A stretch of 48,746 nt of DNA from Lachnospiraceae bacterium (GTDB taxonomy: Bacteria; Bacillota; Clostridia; Lachnospirales; Lachnospiraceae): the NCBI GenBank assembly GCA_011959105.1, contig BLLU01000203.1, positions 1-48,746 on the forward strand, in the 5' to 3' direction. Positions 35,139 through 42,947 of the stretch are shown here, in pieces. The first letter of the stretch is position 1, and every line of letters starts with the position of its first letter. The notes under the pieces were generated by a model. The model was not told the origin of the DNA. It saw nothing but the letters and a program-made list of their open reading frames with translations, and ran no database searches. The position numbers were made by a program, and so were the translations under genes.

Positions 35139-36323
35139 TTACTGCTTCTTCAGCTTCTTAATCTCCATACTCTCCACAAAAGCCTGCACTCTGGTGCGAA
35201 GCTGTCCGGCGTTGCTCACGGCGTAAGGGCGGTCAATGCTCAGCACGGGATAGCCATACTCTTCCCGCATTACCCGGCTGGCGTAGGCCCGCTCATAGCC
35301 CCAGTAGTCGCAGAACTTGATCTGCTGGTAGATGATGCCGTCCGCATGAAAATGCCGGGCCAGCCGGTCCATATAGGCATGGCGTTCTCTGATTTTTTCG
35401 GTGTTCATAAAGCGGGGGCATTGTCCGCCCTCCATATAGTGGCGACAGATACCGACGAGCGGGTCTTCGCCATCCCGAAGGTCTATTTCCTCCCGGCCCG
35501 GGAAAGACCCCAGGCAGAAGCGGTCGGCCACCACCAGGGCCCCGGCCTCCTCAATCATATGAATTAACTGGGGATCATCTATCTCGGAGCCTGCCAATAC
35601 CACTTTGGCCCGGAATCCGGGGCGCTGGTCTGGCCTGCGGTTCTGGAGTTCCGCCAAAGTCTCTTCCAGAATGGGAAGCAGCGGCTCCTTGGGACAACAG
35701 TAGGAGACCAGGCAGAGCACTGCGAATTCATAGCCGGTAATTCGGGGATTCTCCTCCCGGCGGAAATCCCCTATGTCCATAAGCAGTCTGCTTATGCGGT
35801 TGTGCAGGGACACCGCCTTTTGAAGTGCCTGCTCTGATGTGTCTATGGAGAAGCGCTTCTCCAGGGGGTCCAGCACATACTGGCGCATCTGGCGGACATA
35901 GTGTCTCAGGGCCGTCTCATCGGATTTCATGGGCACGTCCGCGTAAGTGACAAAAAAGCCTTCCCTGCCGCATAAATCCAGATGTTCTATATTTTCCACA
36001 CAGCGATTCATCTGAGCGCAGGAGTCAGGCGTCAGCATACAGTCCAGAAACTGGTAGCCGCCTTCGATAGCCCGTTCCAGAATAGCCCGACAGGCTTCGC
36101 ACATGATGCCGGTCATGTAGTAAGTTCCCATCTCTATGGAGCCGGTTCTGGGAGCCCGCAGTCTCACGGAAAAACAGCCCGGCAGGTTTAACAGGGGTTC
36201 TGGGATCAGGGAGCAGGTGCTGCCTATGGCAATCTCACCCCTGTCTTTGGCCTGCTGCACCAGAACATTGTTCGCTTCCTGGAGCAAAGTCTCCAGTTCG
36301 TAGATATGTTTTAAGTCTTTCAT
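35139..36323 (-). CDS. 2-hydroxyacyl-CoA dehydratase-family subunit
   Basis: A 394-residue HGD-D family protein of usual length. It opens with a helical segment, then GSTCSLIPEPLL (C37) and GIMCEACRA (C75, C78), C95 and C102 in LDCMLTPDSCAQ, and near the end IIYQQIKFCDYWGYE, the family motif with the cluster cysteine. This fits one subunit of a heterodimeric enzyme whose other subunit is the following gene. AAAGGAC precedes the ATG. Together with the activase and the CooC-like gene it suggests an ATP-driven low-potential reduction, but no CoA-transferase (HadA/HgdA type) is nearby, so a conventional amino-acid fermentation dehydratase is not established. It could be a double-cubane cluster protein. 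Confidence 0.88.
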   Translation of the reverse strand: MKDLKHIYELETLLQEANNVLVQQAKDRGEIAIGSTCSLIPEPLLNLPGCFSVRLRAPRTGSIEMGTYYMTGIMCEACRAILERAIEGGYQFLDCMLTPDSCAQMNRCVENIEHLDLCGREGFFVTYADVPMKSDETALRHYVRQMRQYVLDPLEKRFSIDTSEQALQKAVSLHNRISRLLMDIGDFRREENPRITGYEFAVLCLVSYCCPKEPLLPILEETLAELQNRRPDQRPGFRAKVVLAGSEIDDPQLIHMIEEAGALVVADRFCLGSFPGREEIDLRDGEDPLVGICRHYMEGGQCPRFMNTEKIRERHAYMDRLARHFHADGIIYQQIKFCDYWGYERAYASRVMREEYGYPVLSIDRPYAVSNAGQLRTRVQAFVESMEIKKLKKQ

Positions 36324-36383
36324 GGGATATGTCCTTTTTCTTTTTCAGAATCTATATGAAATATAAACTTGTTTGGACAGGCA

Positions 36384-37142
36384 TCAAATTCCCAGACTTG
36401 TCAAAGCCTGCCGCACCCCCTGGGCCATCACGGAATCCTCCGGCATGAAAAACACATTTTTCCCGGTGATATCAAAAGCGGACAGATCGCTGTCCTGGCC
36501 GATATAGGCCAGCACCTGCAGGCTTCCCAGTTCCAGATACTGCTTTACCGATTCGTCCGGGAGCCGATTTACAATCACACCCAGTTTTTCATACATGACA
36601 AGACTGTCGGCTACGGACTTGATGGTTTGGATTACCTGGGTTCCTTTTTTGCTGGCATCCGTTACCAGAATCAAGTGGGTCACTTTCTCCATGACCCGGC
36701 GGTTGATCTGTTCAATGCCCGCCTCGCCGTCTATCACAATATAGTCGAAATTGTCCGCTACCAGGGAGATGACTTCTTTCAGATAAGAATTGATCTTGCA
36801 GTAGCAGCCCGCGCTTTCCGGGCGTCCCACGGCAATAAAACTGAAAGCGTCTGTCTCCACCATGGCGTCAAAAATATGGTATTTTGCCTCCCCCAGCAGT
36901 TCCATGGCAGATCTGGTATCTCCTTCTTCCACGGAGGACACCACCTGCCTGCGGATATCGTCAATGGTGGTTCCCACTTCCACGCCCAGGGCTGTGGCCA
37001 GTCCCACCGCCGGGTCTGCGTCTATGGCCAGAAGTCTTTTGTCCGGGTATTTTTGGGCCAGAACCTTGACGGTCACTGCCGCAAGAGAAGTCTTGCCCAC
37101 GCCTCCCTTGCCGGAGAGGGCTATGATTTTGGTCTTGTCCAT
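36384..37142 (-). CDS. cooC: CooC-type nickel-insertion/maturation ATPase
   Basis: A 252-residue MinD-like ATPase. The deviant Walker A SGKGGVGKTS is at residues 10-19, IDADPAVGLA follows the switch, and the CooC-specific Cys-x-Cys (C113, C115 in ESAGCYCKIN) binds nickel or zinc at the dimer interface in CooC of CO dehydrogenase systems. The same Cys-x-Cys marks AcsF-type maturation factors for acetyl-CoA synthase, so either role fits. GAGGAAAGG precedes the ATG. No CO dehydrogenase gene is in the window, but the ACS-like gene at 29561 shares the region, which suggests a nickel or cluster maturation job for this set. Confidence 0.88.
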   Translation of the reverse strand: MDKTKIIALSGKGGVGKTSLAAVTVKVLAQKYPDKRLLAIDADPAVGLATALGVEVGTTIDDIRRQVVSSVEEGDTRSAMELLGEAKYHIFDAMVETDAFSFIAVGRPESAGCYCKINSYLKEVISLVADNFDYIVIDGEAGIEQINRRVMEKVTHLILVTDASKKGTQVIQTIKSVADSLVMYEKLGVIVNRLPDESVKQYLELGSLQVLAYIGQDSDLSAFDITGKNVFFMPEDSVMAQGVRQALTSLGI

Positions 37143-37203
37143 ATTTTTCCTTTCCTCATGCCGCGGATACAGGCCGGCTGTCTAAACTTTTCGGCTTTTG
37201 TAC

Positions 37204-37233
37204 ATTATACATTAGTTTTATCAGATACCGCAA
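37204..37233 (-). promoter_or_regulatory. Promoter of the cooC/dehydratase operon
   Basis: On the minus strand, TTGCGG (37233-37228), 18-base spacer, TATAAT (37209-37204). Predicted start about 37197, 55 bases before cooC. It is divergent from the promoter at 37289. Confidence 0.55.
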
Positions 37234-37288
37234 GGCTTACTTACTTCTTTTTGCTGACATATAAATCATGAGAACTTTTAGAAACCAC

Positions 37289-37317
37289 TTGACAACGCTT
37301 TACCGCGCCACTATAAT
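37289..37317 (+). promoter_or_regulatory. Consensus sigma-A promoter of the oxidoreductase leader
   Basis: TTGACA (37289-37294), exactly 17 bases, TATAAT (37312-37317): a perfect match to consensus, the strongest promoter in the window. Predicted start about 37324, giving a leader of roughly 450 bases before the first gene. Confidence 0.85.
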
Positions 37318-37325
37318 AAATTCAA

Positions 37326-37520
37326 CTGAGAAAGACGATGACGGAGACAGTACAGATACCCCAAAGGTCACAGAGAGCCGCGTAAGCTGAGAAGCGGTAC
37401 GAGTAAGGTATGTGGAACATCCCTCCTGAGTTGCGGCACCAAAATGCCCCGGGCGGCATGAGTAGATGCCGCCGGGTTTCTCCCGTGACAGAGGACGCAT
37501 ATGTTGGTATGTCGTAAATG
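37326..37520 (+). ncRNA. T-box-like leader RNA
   Basis: A structured leader with T-box hallmarks: GATGACGGAGACAGTA (37337-37352) like the base of stem I, the AGAGAG motif (37372-37377), a stem CCGC/GCGG enclosing GCTGAGA, the specifier-loop type stretch GGAACATCCCTCCTGAG, and GAGTAG between GGCGGCAT (37452-37459) and ATGCCGCC (37466-37473), then CCGGGTTTCTCCCG. The tRNA-end-binding T-box sequence is not canonical; TTGGTATGTCG (37504-37514) or GGTGGGGGCTG (about 37550-37560) are candidates. By spacing to GAG the specifier could be AUC (Ile), but CAU (His) is also readable, so the amino acid is unresolved. Confidence 0.65.
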
Positions 37521-37582
37521 GATGGGATGGATTCAGCTTCTGCCGTTTACGGTGGGGGCTGTTTATAATATTAGGAAGAACC

Positions 37583-37626
37583 AGCCGGATACCAGCAAGA
37601 TGCAGCGGGTGTCCGGCTTTGTTTAT
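37583..37626 (+). terminator. Terminator-like hairpin in the oxidoreductase leader
   Basis: AGCCGGATACC (37583-37593) pairs over 11 positions (one G-T) with GGTGTCCGGCT (37608-37618), then TTTGTTTATA. GGCTG upstream (near 37556) could pair with CAGCC at 37582-37586 as an antiterminator. This fits transcription attenuation by the leader RNA. Confidence 0.6.
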
Positions 37627-37774
37627 AATACATGGAATTCTCCCGGGGTATGGATTCTATTGTATATGGGAAACCGTTTTGTCTACAGCGAAATACTACG
37701 GATTATGGCGATAAGCCGGGCGGACCGGGAGTTTGGCAGGGGCCTGACTTCCGCTGTGCAGGAAAGAGGTAAGG

Positions 37775-38347
37775 ATGAAAGACACAATTGAAATCAGATG
37801 GCATGGCCGGGGCGGCCAGGGGGCCAAGACGGCGGCGCTATTGTTGGCAGACGTGGCGTTTAAGACGGGAAAATATGTACAGGGTTTTCCGGAGTACGGA
37901 CCGGAGCGGATGGGTGCGCCCATCACAGCCTACAACAGGCTCAGTGACAAACCCATAACCATTCATTCGAATATCTATGAGCCGGATCTGGTGGCGGTGG
38001 TGGATGACAGTCTGCTGGAGACCATCGACGTGACCCATGGCCTTGGGCCGGAGGGGGCTGTCATTGTCAACAGCCAGAGGCCTAGGGAGGAGATTGTCTC
38101 CCACCTCAGAGGATACAGGGGCAGATTGTATGTGATTGACGCCAGGGAGATATCCGTGAAAGCGCTGGGCAAATATTTCCCCAATTCTCCCATGCTGGCC
38201 GCCGTGGTGGCCGTGTCCGGCGTTATGGAACAACAGGTGTTCCTGCAGGAGATGCGGGCCTCATATCAACATAAATTTGCCAAGAAACCCGAAGTCATAG
38301 ACGGAAACATGAAAGCGCTGGAACTGACTTTTGAGGCGCTGATGTAG
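37775..38347 (+). CDS. porG: 2-oxoacid:ferredoxin oxidoreductase gamma subunit
   Basis: The gamma (E gamma) subunit, 190 residues, of a four-subunit pyruvate/2-ketoisovalerate-type ferredoxin oxidoreductase that converts a 2-oxoacid and CoA to acyl-CoA, CO2 and reduced ferredoxin. Family motifs: IRWHGRGGQGAKTAALLLADVA at the start, GFPEYGPERMGAPITAYNR, and NSPMLAAVVAVSGV. Length is normal. AGAAAGAGGTAAGG precedes the ATG. It is first of the operon gamma-delta-alpha-beta, the archaeal-type gene order. Pyruvate versus branched-chain specificity cannot be told from this subunit. Confidence 0.92.
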   Translation: MKDTIEIRWHGRGGQGAKTAALLLADVAFKTGKYVQGFPEYGPERMGAPITAYNRLSDKPITIHSNIYEPDLVAVVDDSLLETIDVTHGLGPEGAVIVNSQRPREEIVSHLRGYRGRLYVIDAREISVKALGKYFPNSPMLAAVVAVSGVMEQQVFLQEMRASYQHKFAKKPEVIDGNMKALELTFEALM

Positions 38348-38482
38348 GAGATGCGGAACTTAAAACAGCATCGCCCCGGACAGAGCACTGATACATATGC
38401 GGACGCCAGGGCGGCCGTATATGTATCACGGGAAAGTGCTTGGGCAGGGGAGATGCGGAACTTAAATCGGAGGTCATTTTAA
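38347..38482 (+). repeat. In-frame 102-base direct repeat ends flanking a palindrome between porG and porD
   Basis: GGAGATGCGGAACTTAAA occurs at 38347-38364 and again at 38449-38466, exactly 102 bases apart. Between them TGATACATATGCGG (from 38389) and CCGTATATGTATCA (ending 38428) form a near-perfect inverted repeat, with AGCACT and AGTGCT arms further out. A 43-codon frame (38351-38482) runs through and ends TAATG at the porD start, but its ATG touches GGAG with no spacing. It may be a small inserted element, a duplication, or an RNA structure tuning subunit levels. Confidence 0.55.
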
Positions 38483-38778
38483 TGAAAAGTACGGAGATTC
38501 ATGAGAGAAGCCCATGGCAGGATATCACCGAGGGCAACAAAATATTTGAGCCGGCCACGTCCCGGCATTTCTGCACGGGAGAATGGCGCACTTCCACGCC
38601 GGTATTCGACGAAGACAAATGCAAGCAGTGTCTGCTGTGTTTCCCTGTGTGCCCGGATTCTTCCATTCCGATAAAGGATGGAAAAAGACAGGATTTTGAT
38701 TACGACCACTGCAAGGGCTGCGGCATCTGTGCCAAGGTTTGCCCTTTCGGCGCGATTACGATGAAGGAGGGCAAATAG
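38482..38778 (+). CDS. porD: 2-oxoacid:ferredoxin oxidoreductase delta subunit (2x4Fe-4S)
   Basis: A 98-residue ferredoxin-like subunit that wires electrons from the thiamine site to external ferredoxin. Two canonical clusters are visible: CKQCLLCFPVCPDSS and CKGCGICAKVCPFGA. The N-terminal 40 residues contain SPWQDITEGNKIFEPATS, typical of PorD. ATG 38482 follows CGGAGGT by seven bases; a start at 38440 would run through the repeat element. The stop is directly followed by the alpha-subunit ATG. Confidence 0.93.
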   Translation: MKSTEIHERSPWQDITEGNKIFEPATSRHFCTGEWRTSTPVFDEDKCKQCLLCFPVCPDSSIPIKDGKRQDFDYDHCKGCGICAKVCPFGAITMKEGK

Positions 38779-39966
38779 ATGGCGATCAGAGAACGATTAT
38801 CCGGCAATGAGGCAGTGGCCTATGCCATCAAGCAGATCAATCCTGACGTGATGCCCGCGTTCCCCATCACGCCTTCCACGGAGATTCCTCAGTATGTGGC
38901 CAATTATATTGCCAACGGAGAAATTGACACGGAATTCATTCATGTGGAGAGCGAACACAGTGCCATGAGCGCCACGTTGGGAGCCAGCGCGGCAGGGGCC
39001 AGGGCCCTGACGGCCACTTCCTCCTGCGGCATGGCATTGATGTGGGAAGAACTGTATGTGGCGGCTTCCGACAGGCTGCCCATCGTGCTGGCTCTGGTGA
39101 ATCGTGCCCTTACCGGCCCTATCAATATTAATGCGGACCATTCCGACAGCATGGGAGCCAGGGACAGCGGCTGGATCCAGATATATGCGGAGTCCAACCA
39201 GGAAGTCTATGATAACTTTCTGCAGGCATTTCCCATTGCCGAGGATCCCAGGGTACACTTGCCAGTGATGATTTGCCAGGACGGTTTTATCACCAGCCAC
39301 GGGGTGGAGAATATCCTGCTGGTGGAGGACGAAAAAGTCAGGGAGCTGGTGGGAGAGTATCATCCGGAGCATTTTCTGCTGAACAGCAAAGAACCTATGG
39401 CAGTGGGACCCTACGCGGTGTCCAATTACTATATGGAGACAAAACGGGGCCAGCGGGAAGCCATGAACAATGCCAGAGAAGTAATTCTGGAACTGGCGTC
39501 GAAATTTGAGGAAATGACCGGCAGGCAATACGGCTTTTTTGAAGAATATGCCATGGAGGACGCGGAGTATGTGATTGTCCTCATCGGTTCCGCAGCGGGT
39601 ACCTGTAAGGCAGCTGTTGATAAAATCCGTCAGGCTGCGGGAAAGAAGGTGGGACTGTGCAAGATTCGCGTGTTCCGGCCTTTTCCCGAGGAGGAACTGG
39701 CCCGGGCGCTGAAAGATCGTAAGGCCATCGCCATTTTGGACCGCAGCGAGATGTTTTCTGCCACCGGCGGCCCTCTGGGCGCGGAAGTGCGGGCGGCGCT
39801 GTACAGCGCAAAGTCACAGGCGGAAGTGGTGAATTATTTCTATGGTCTGGGCGGCAGGGATATCACGGTGGAGGACTTTGAAAAAGTTTACGGACGGCTG
39901 GAGGAGATCGCCCAAACCCATGAAATCCCGGATATGTATGAATATATCGGGCTCCGTTCAAAATAA
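38779..39966 (+). CDS. porA: 2-oxoacid:ferredoxin oxidoreductase alpha subunit
   Basis: The 395-residue alpha subunit, which carries the pyrimidine-binding face for thiamine diphosphate and the CoA-binding domain. Visible motifs: LSGNEAVAYAIKQINPDVMPAFPITPSTEIPQ in part, the catalytic-loop glutamate in EFIHVESEHSAMSA, ATSSCGMALMWEELYVA, and SDSMGARDSGWIQIYAES. C-terminal ILDRSEMFSATGGPLG is also standard. GAAGGAGGG lies inside the end of porD, so translation is coupled. Closest in character to pyruvate/2-oxoisovalerate enzymes of Clostridia; indolepyruvate enzymes are excluded by the subunit layout. Confidence 0.94.
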   Translation: MAIRERLSGNEAVAYAIKQINPDVMPAFPITPSTEIPQYVANYIANGEIDTEFIHVESEHSAMSATLGASAAGARALTATSSCGMALMWEELYVAASDRLPIVLALVNRALTGPININADHSDSMGARDSGWIQIYAESNQEVYDNFLQAFPIAEDPRVHLPVMICQDGFITSHGVENILLVEDEKVRELVGEYHPEHFLLNSKEPMAVGPYAVSNYYMETKRGQREAMNNAREVILELASKFEEMTGRQYGFFEEYAMEDAEYVIVLIGSAAGTCKAAVDKIRQAAGKKVGLCKIRVFRPFPEEELARALKDRKAIAILDRSEMFSATGGPLGAEVRAALYSAKSQAEVVNYFYGLGGRDITVEDFEKVYGRLEEIAQTHEIPDMYEYIGLRSK

Positions 39967-39999
39967 ATTTAAGCGGAACGCCCGATTTAGGAGGAGACA

Positions 40000-40938
40000 A
40001 TGGAAAATACATATAATTTTAAAGAAGTCATGAGCAAGGAGGAGCGTTTGGCTCCCGGCCACAGGATGTGTGCCGGCTGCGGCGGCACGGTGACGGTGCG
40101 CGCGGTGCTTCGGGCGCTCCGCCCCGGGGACAGGGCTGTGGTGGGCAATGCCACAGGGTGCCTGGAAGTATCCAGCTTCATGTATCCCTTCACGGCCTAC
40201 GAAGACAGCTATATCCATAATGCTTTTGAGAATGCGGGAGCCACCCTGTCAGGAGTGGAGACGGCCTATCGGGTGCTGAAAAAGAAGGGCAGGATAGACG
40301 ATACCTTCAAGTTCATTACCTTCGGCGGAGACGGCGGTACCTATGACATCGGTTTTCAATCCCTGTCCGGCGCCATGGAGCGGGGACATGACATGGTGTA
40401 TGTGTGCTATGACAACGGCGCCTATATGAACACGGGAACCCAGCGCTCTTCCGCCACTCCCCGGTATGCGGACACCACCACCACTCCCTCGGGCCGGGTC
40501 AGCGACGGCAAGGTGCAGGTGCGCAAGGATCTGACCGCCATTATGGCTGAGCACCACATTCCCTATGCGGCCCAGACCACTTTTACCGGAAATTTCAAGG
40601 ATCTTCACACCAAGGCAGAGAGAGCCATTTATACACCCGGGGCGGCATTCCTGAACGTGATGTCCCCCTGTCCCCGGGGCTGGGGCTATGATCCTTCTGA
40701 ACTGATGACCATCTGCAAGCTGGCGGTGGACACTTGCTACTGGCCCCTTTATGAGGTGATAGACGGCAAGTGGATGCTGAACTATGTGCCCAGAAAGAAA
40801 CTTCCCATCGAGGAATTTCTGCGTCCGCAGAAACGCTTTAAGCATCTGTTTAAGCCGGGAAGGGAGGAATTGCTGGCCCTGTTCCAGGAAGAGGTGGACA
40901 GGCAGTGGGAGGCATTGCAAAGACGCTGTGGGTCCTGA
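40000..40938 (+). CDS. porB: 2-oxoacid:ferredoxin oxidoreductase beta subunit
   Basis: The 312-residue beta subunit holding thiamine diphosphate and one 4Fe-4S cluster. HRMCAGCGG starts the cluster region, NATGCLEVSS follows, FGGDGGTYDIG is the diphosphate/Mg motif, and CYDNGAYMNTGTQRSSATP the second part; a further cysteine is in SPCPRGWGY. All are typical. GGAGGAGA precedes the ATG, 33 bases after porA. It is the last subunit of the operon. The reduced ferredoxin it makes is the electron source activases such as the one at 30503 use. Confidence 0.94.
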   Translation: MENTYNFKEVMSKEERLAPGHRMCAGCGGTVTVRAVLRALRPGDRAVVGNATGCLEVSSFMYPFTAYEDSYIHNAFENAGATLSGVETAYRVLKKKGRIDDTFKFITFGGDGGTYDIGFQSLSGAMERGHDMVYVCYDNGAYMNTGTQRSSATPRYADTTTTPSGRVSDGKVQVRKDLTAIMAEHHIPYAAQTTFTGNFKDLHTKAERAIYTPGAAFLNVMSPCPRGWGYDPSELMTICKLAVDTCYWPLYEVIDGKWMLNYVPRKKLPIEEFLRPQKRFKHLFKPGREELLALFQEEVDRQWEALQRRCGS

Positions 40939-40966
40939 CGTCAGTGGGACTTTGGTCCTATGGTAC

Positions 40967-40995
40967 TGGACAAATACTTTAAAAATTGTTACGAT
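40967..40995 (+). promoter_or_regulatory. Possible promoter of the hybrid kinase operon
   Basis: TGGACA (40967-40972), 17-base spacer, TACGAT (40990-40995). Moderate match; an alternative is read-through from porB since no terminator was seen between. Confidence 0.35.
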
Positions 40996-41063
40996 AGAAG
41001 AAAGGAGATTCGGCGGGAAAGCCGGCTTCATGCCGTCGGCGGCAGAATGGGAGCAGAGACGCT

Positions 41064-42947
41064 ATGATGGATCAGGGACAGCTTCAGAATATATGGGGGC
41101 AATGCGACAAACCCGTTTTTGTTTTTCAATGGGAAGAAGGGGAATGCCGTATGGTATACCGCAATCAGTTGGCGCTTCAGGCATGCCCCGACGGCACTTC
41201 ACAGTTAGAGTTAATCAAAGAGGCGATGTGTGCTCCTCCCGAGGAGAATACAGCGCTTTTTTGCCATGTTGAAGAACGTGTATGCGCCCCGGTGATTTTT
41301 GGGTGGGGAGCCTATAATATTTGTATGCTGTATGATGTGACCATACAGTATCAGGAAAACAGGCGGATGGTGGATGAGGCTGAGATGGCCAGCCAGGCCA
41401 AGACCAGTTTCCTGTCGGAGATGTCCCATGACATCCGCACTCCCATGGGCGCTATCATCGGCATGACGGATATCGCTCTGATGCAGAAGGAGATGCCCGG
41501 CAAGGTCAGGGAGTGTCTGGATAAGATCAAGACGGCCTCCGGCCATATGATGTCCCTGCTCAATGAGGTGCTGGATATGTCCCGGATCGAGAGCGGCAAA
41601 ATTCTCCTGCAGCCGGAACCTGCTGATATCGCGGATCTGCTTCACGAAATCCTGATTGTGGCCAGACCCCAGGCGGATGCGGGCAAACTGCATTTCCGCC
41701 TGGAGATGGGCTCCATGGACCAGGAGCGGATTTTGGTGGACGGCGTTCGCTGGAAGCAGATCTGTATCAACCTTCTGTCCAACGCCATCAAGTTCACGCC
41801 TGCAGGGGGAGAGGTGGAACTGTATCTGGATATGGCGGATCTGGGACAGGAGAACCGGGTGCTGATGACCCTGCGGGTACGGGATACCGGCATGGGTATG
41901 AGCCCGGAATTTATGAGGAAACTGTTTACCCCTTTTGAGAGGGAGGAAAAGTCCACTGTAAACAAGATACAGGGAACGGGTCTGGGCATGGCCATCACCA
42001 AAAACCTGGTGGAACTGATGGGAGGAACCATACAGGTGGACAGCACTCCCGGGGAGGGAACCTGTTTTACGCTGGAGATACCCTTCGATGTGGCGGAGAA
42101 CGCGCAGGATACCTATCGGAAAGCGCTGGCGGGCAGACGCGTGCTGGCACTTGTCCCAGATGGGGGGCAGGGGCGGCAGATCAAATCCATGCTGGAAAAA
42201 CTGGACATGGAAGGGGATCTGGCAACGGATGCGTTGGGCGTGGTTTCCTGTCTGAACGAGGCGCTGCTGAAGGGTGAGGAGTATTATGCATTTTTGACGG
42301 CGGACAGGGTGCCGGGGCTGGACGTGATGCAGTTCCTGCCGGATGTTCGCAGGCGCATGGGGGCACAATTCCCGATCCTGCTGCTCTCCGAGAGCGACTG
42401 GAACCAGGTGGAATATCTGTATACCCGGTGCGGTGTGGATGATTTCATTCCGCTGCCTCTGTTTCTCAGCAGGCTGTCCGGTTCTCTCTATGCTTTCACC
42501 GAGGAAGGAAAGCGGGAGAAAGAGCAGACCGATACAGGCAGCCAGTGGAACTTCAGCAGCAAACGTCTGCTGTTGGTGGAGGACAATGAGATCAACAGGG
42601 AGATTGAGCAGGAAATCCTGCATTTGTGCGGGATTCAGATTACCATGGCCGAGGACGGGCAGCAGGCCGTAGACAGGTTCAGAGAGTCTCCCCTCTTTTT
42701 CTATGATATTATCCTGATGGATATTCAGATGCCGGTGATGAACGGCCTGGAGGCTTCCAGGGCCATCCGGGACATGAACAGGGAAGACGCCCAGTCCGTA
42801 CCAATTGTGGCCATGACGGCCAACGCCTTTGTGGAGGATGTGAAAAATTCCCTGGATGCCGGGATGAACGCCCATCTGCCCAAGCCCTTTGACATTGAGC
42901 AGGTGTTTTCCACCATGGGCATGTTCCTGGAGAGGGGGCATGTATGA
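41064..42947 (+). CDS. Soluble hybrid histidine kinase with pseudo-receiver and receiver domains
   Basis: A 627-residue cytoplasmic kinase with no membrane helix. Residues 1-100 are a small PAS-like input domain of unknown ligand. A coiled segment leads to HisKA with His122 (SEMSHDIRTPMGAI) and an ATP-binding domain (NLLSNAIKFTP, RDTGMGM, GTGLGMAITKNLVE). Residues about 350-465 look like a receiver that has lost its phospho-acceptor (FLTADRVPG in place of LMDxxMP). The C-terminal receiver is intact (VEDNEINRE, Asp553 in ILMDIQMP, Lys607 in HLPKP). Its stop overlaps the following HD-GYP-like gene by four bases. Start could also be ATG 41067; the ribosome site is weak. Confidence 0.9.
   Translation: MMDQGQLQNIWGQCDKPVFVFQWEEGECRMVYRNQLALQACPDGTSQLELIKEAMCAPPEENTALFCHVEERVCAPVIFGWGAYNICMLYDVTIQYQENRRMVDEAEMASQAKTSFLSEMSHDIRTPMGAIIGMTDIALMQKEMPGKVRECLDKIKTASGHMMSLLNEVLDMSRIESGKILLQPEPADIADLLHEILIVARPQADAGKLHFRLEMGSMDQERILVDGVRWKQICINLLSNAIKFTPAGGEVELYLDMADLGQENRVLMTLRVRDTGMGMSPEFMRKLFTPFEREEKSTVNKIQGTGLGMAITKNLVELMGGTIQVDSTPGEGTCFTLEIPFDVAENAQDTYRKALAGRRVLALVPDGGQGRQIKSMLEKLDMEGDLATDALGVVSCLNEALLKGEEYYAFLTADRVPGLDVMQFLPDVRRRMGAQFPILLLSESDWNQVEYLYTRCGVDDFIPLPLFLSRLSGSLYAFTEEGKREKEQTDTGSQWNFSSKRLLLVEDNEINREIEQEILHLCGIQITMAEDGQQAVDRFRESPLFFYDIILMDIQMPVMNGLEASRAIRDMNREDAQSVPIVAMTANAFVEDVKNSLDAGMNAHLPKPFDIEQVFSTMGMFLERGHV

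Larger units (their letters stand above)
37143..37774. other. Gene-free divergent region and leader
   Basis: 632 bases between cooC and the oxidoreductase genes. It contains two divergent promoters, the T-box-like RNA and the terminator-like hairpin listed separately. CGTAAATGG (from about 37511) and CCGTTTACG (ending about 37550) form a further stem. A 96-codon frame at 37501-37791 runs through these structures and is not considered a gene. Confidence 0.7.

Noticed and set aside
37501..37791. 96-codon frame in the oxidoreductase leader
   Set aside because: Runs through the leader hairpins, overlaps porG out of frame and lacks a ribosome site; more likely non-coding RNA.
41211..42941. 576-codon open frame on the minus strand
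   Set aside because: Fully antisense to the hybrid kinase gene, whose domains are unmistakable; the frame is histidine/proline-rich, as expected from a GC-rich shadow, and shows no family motif.
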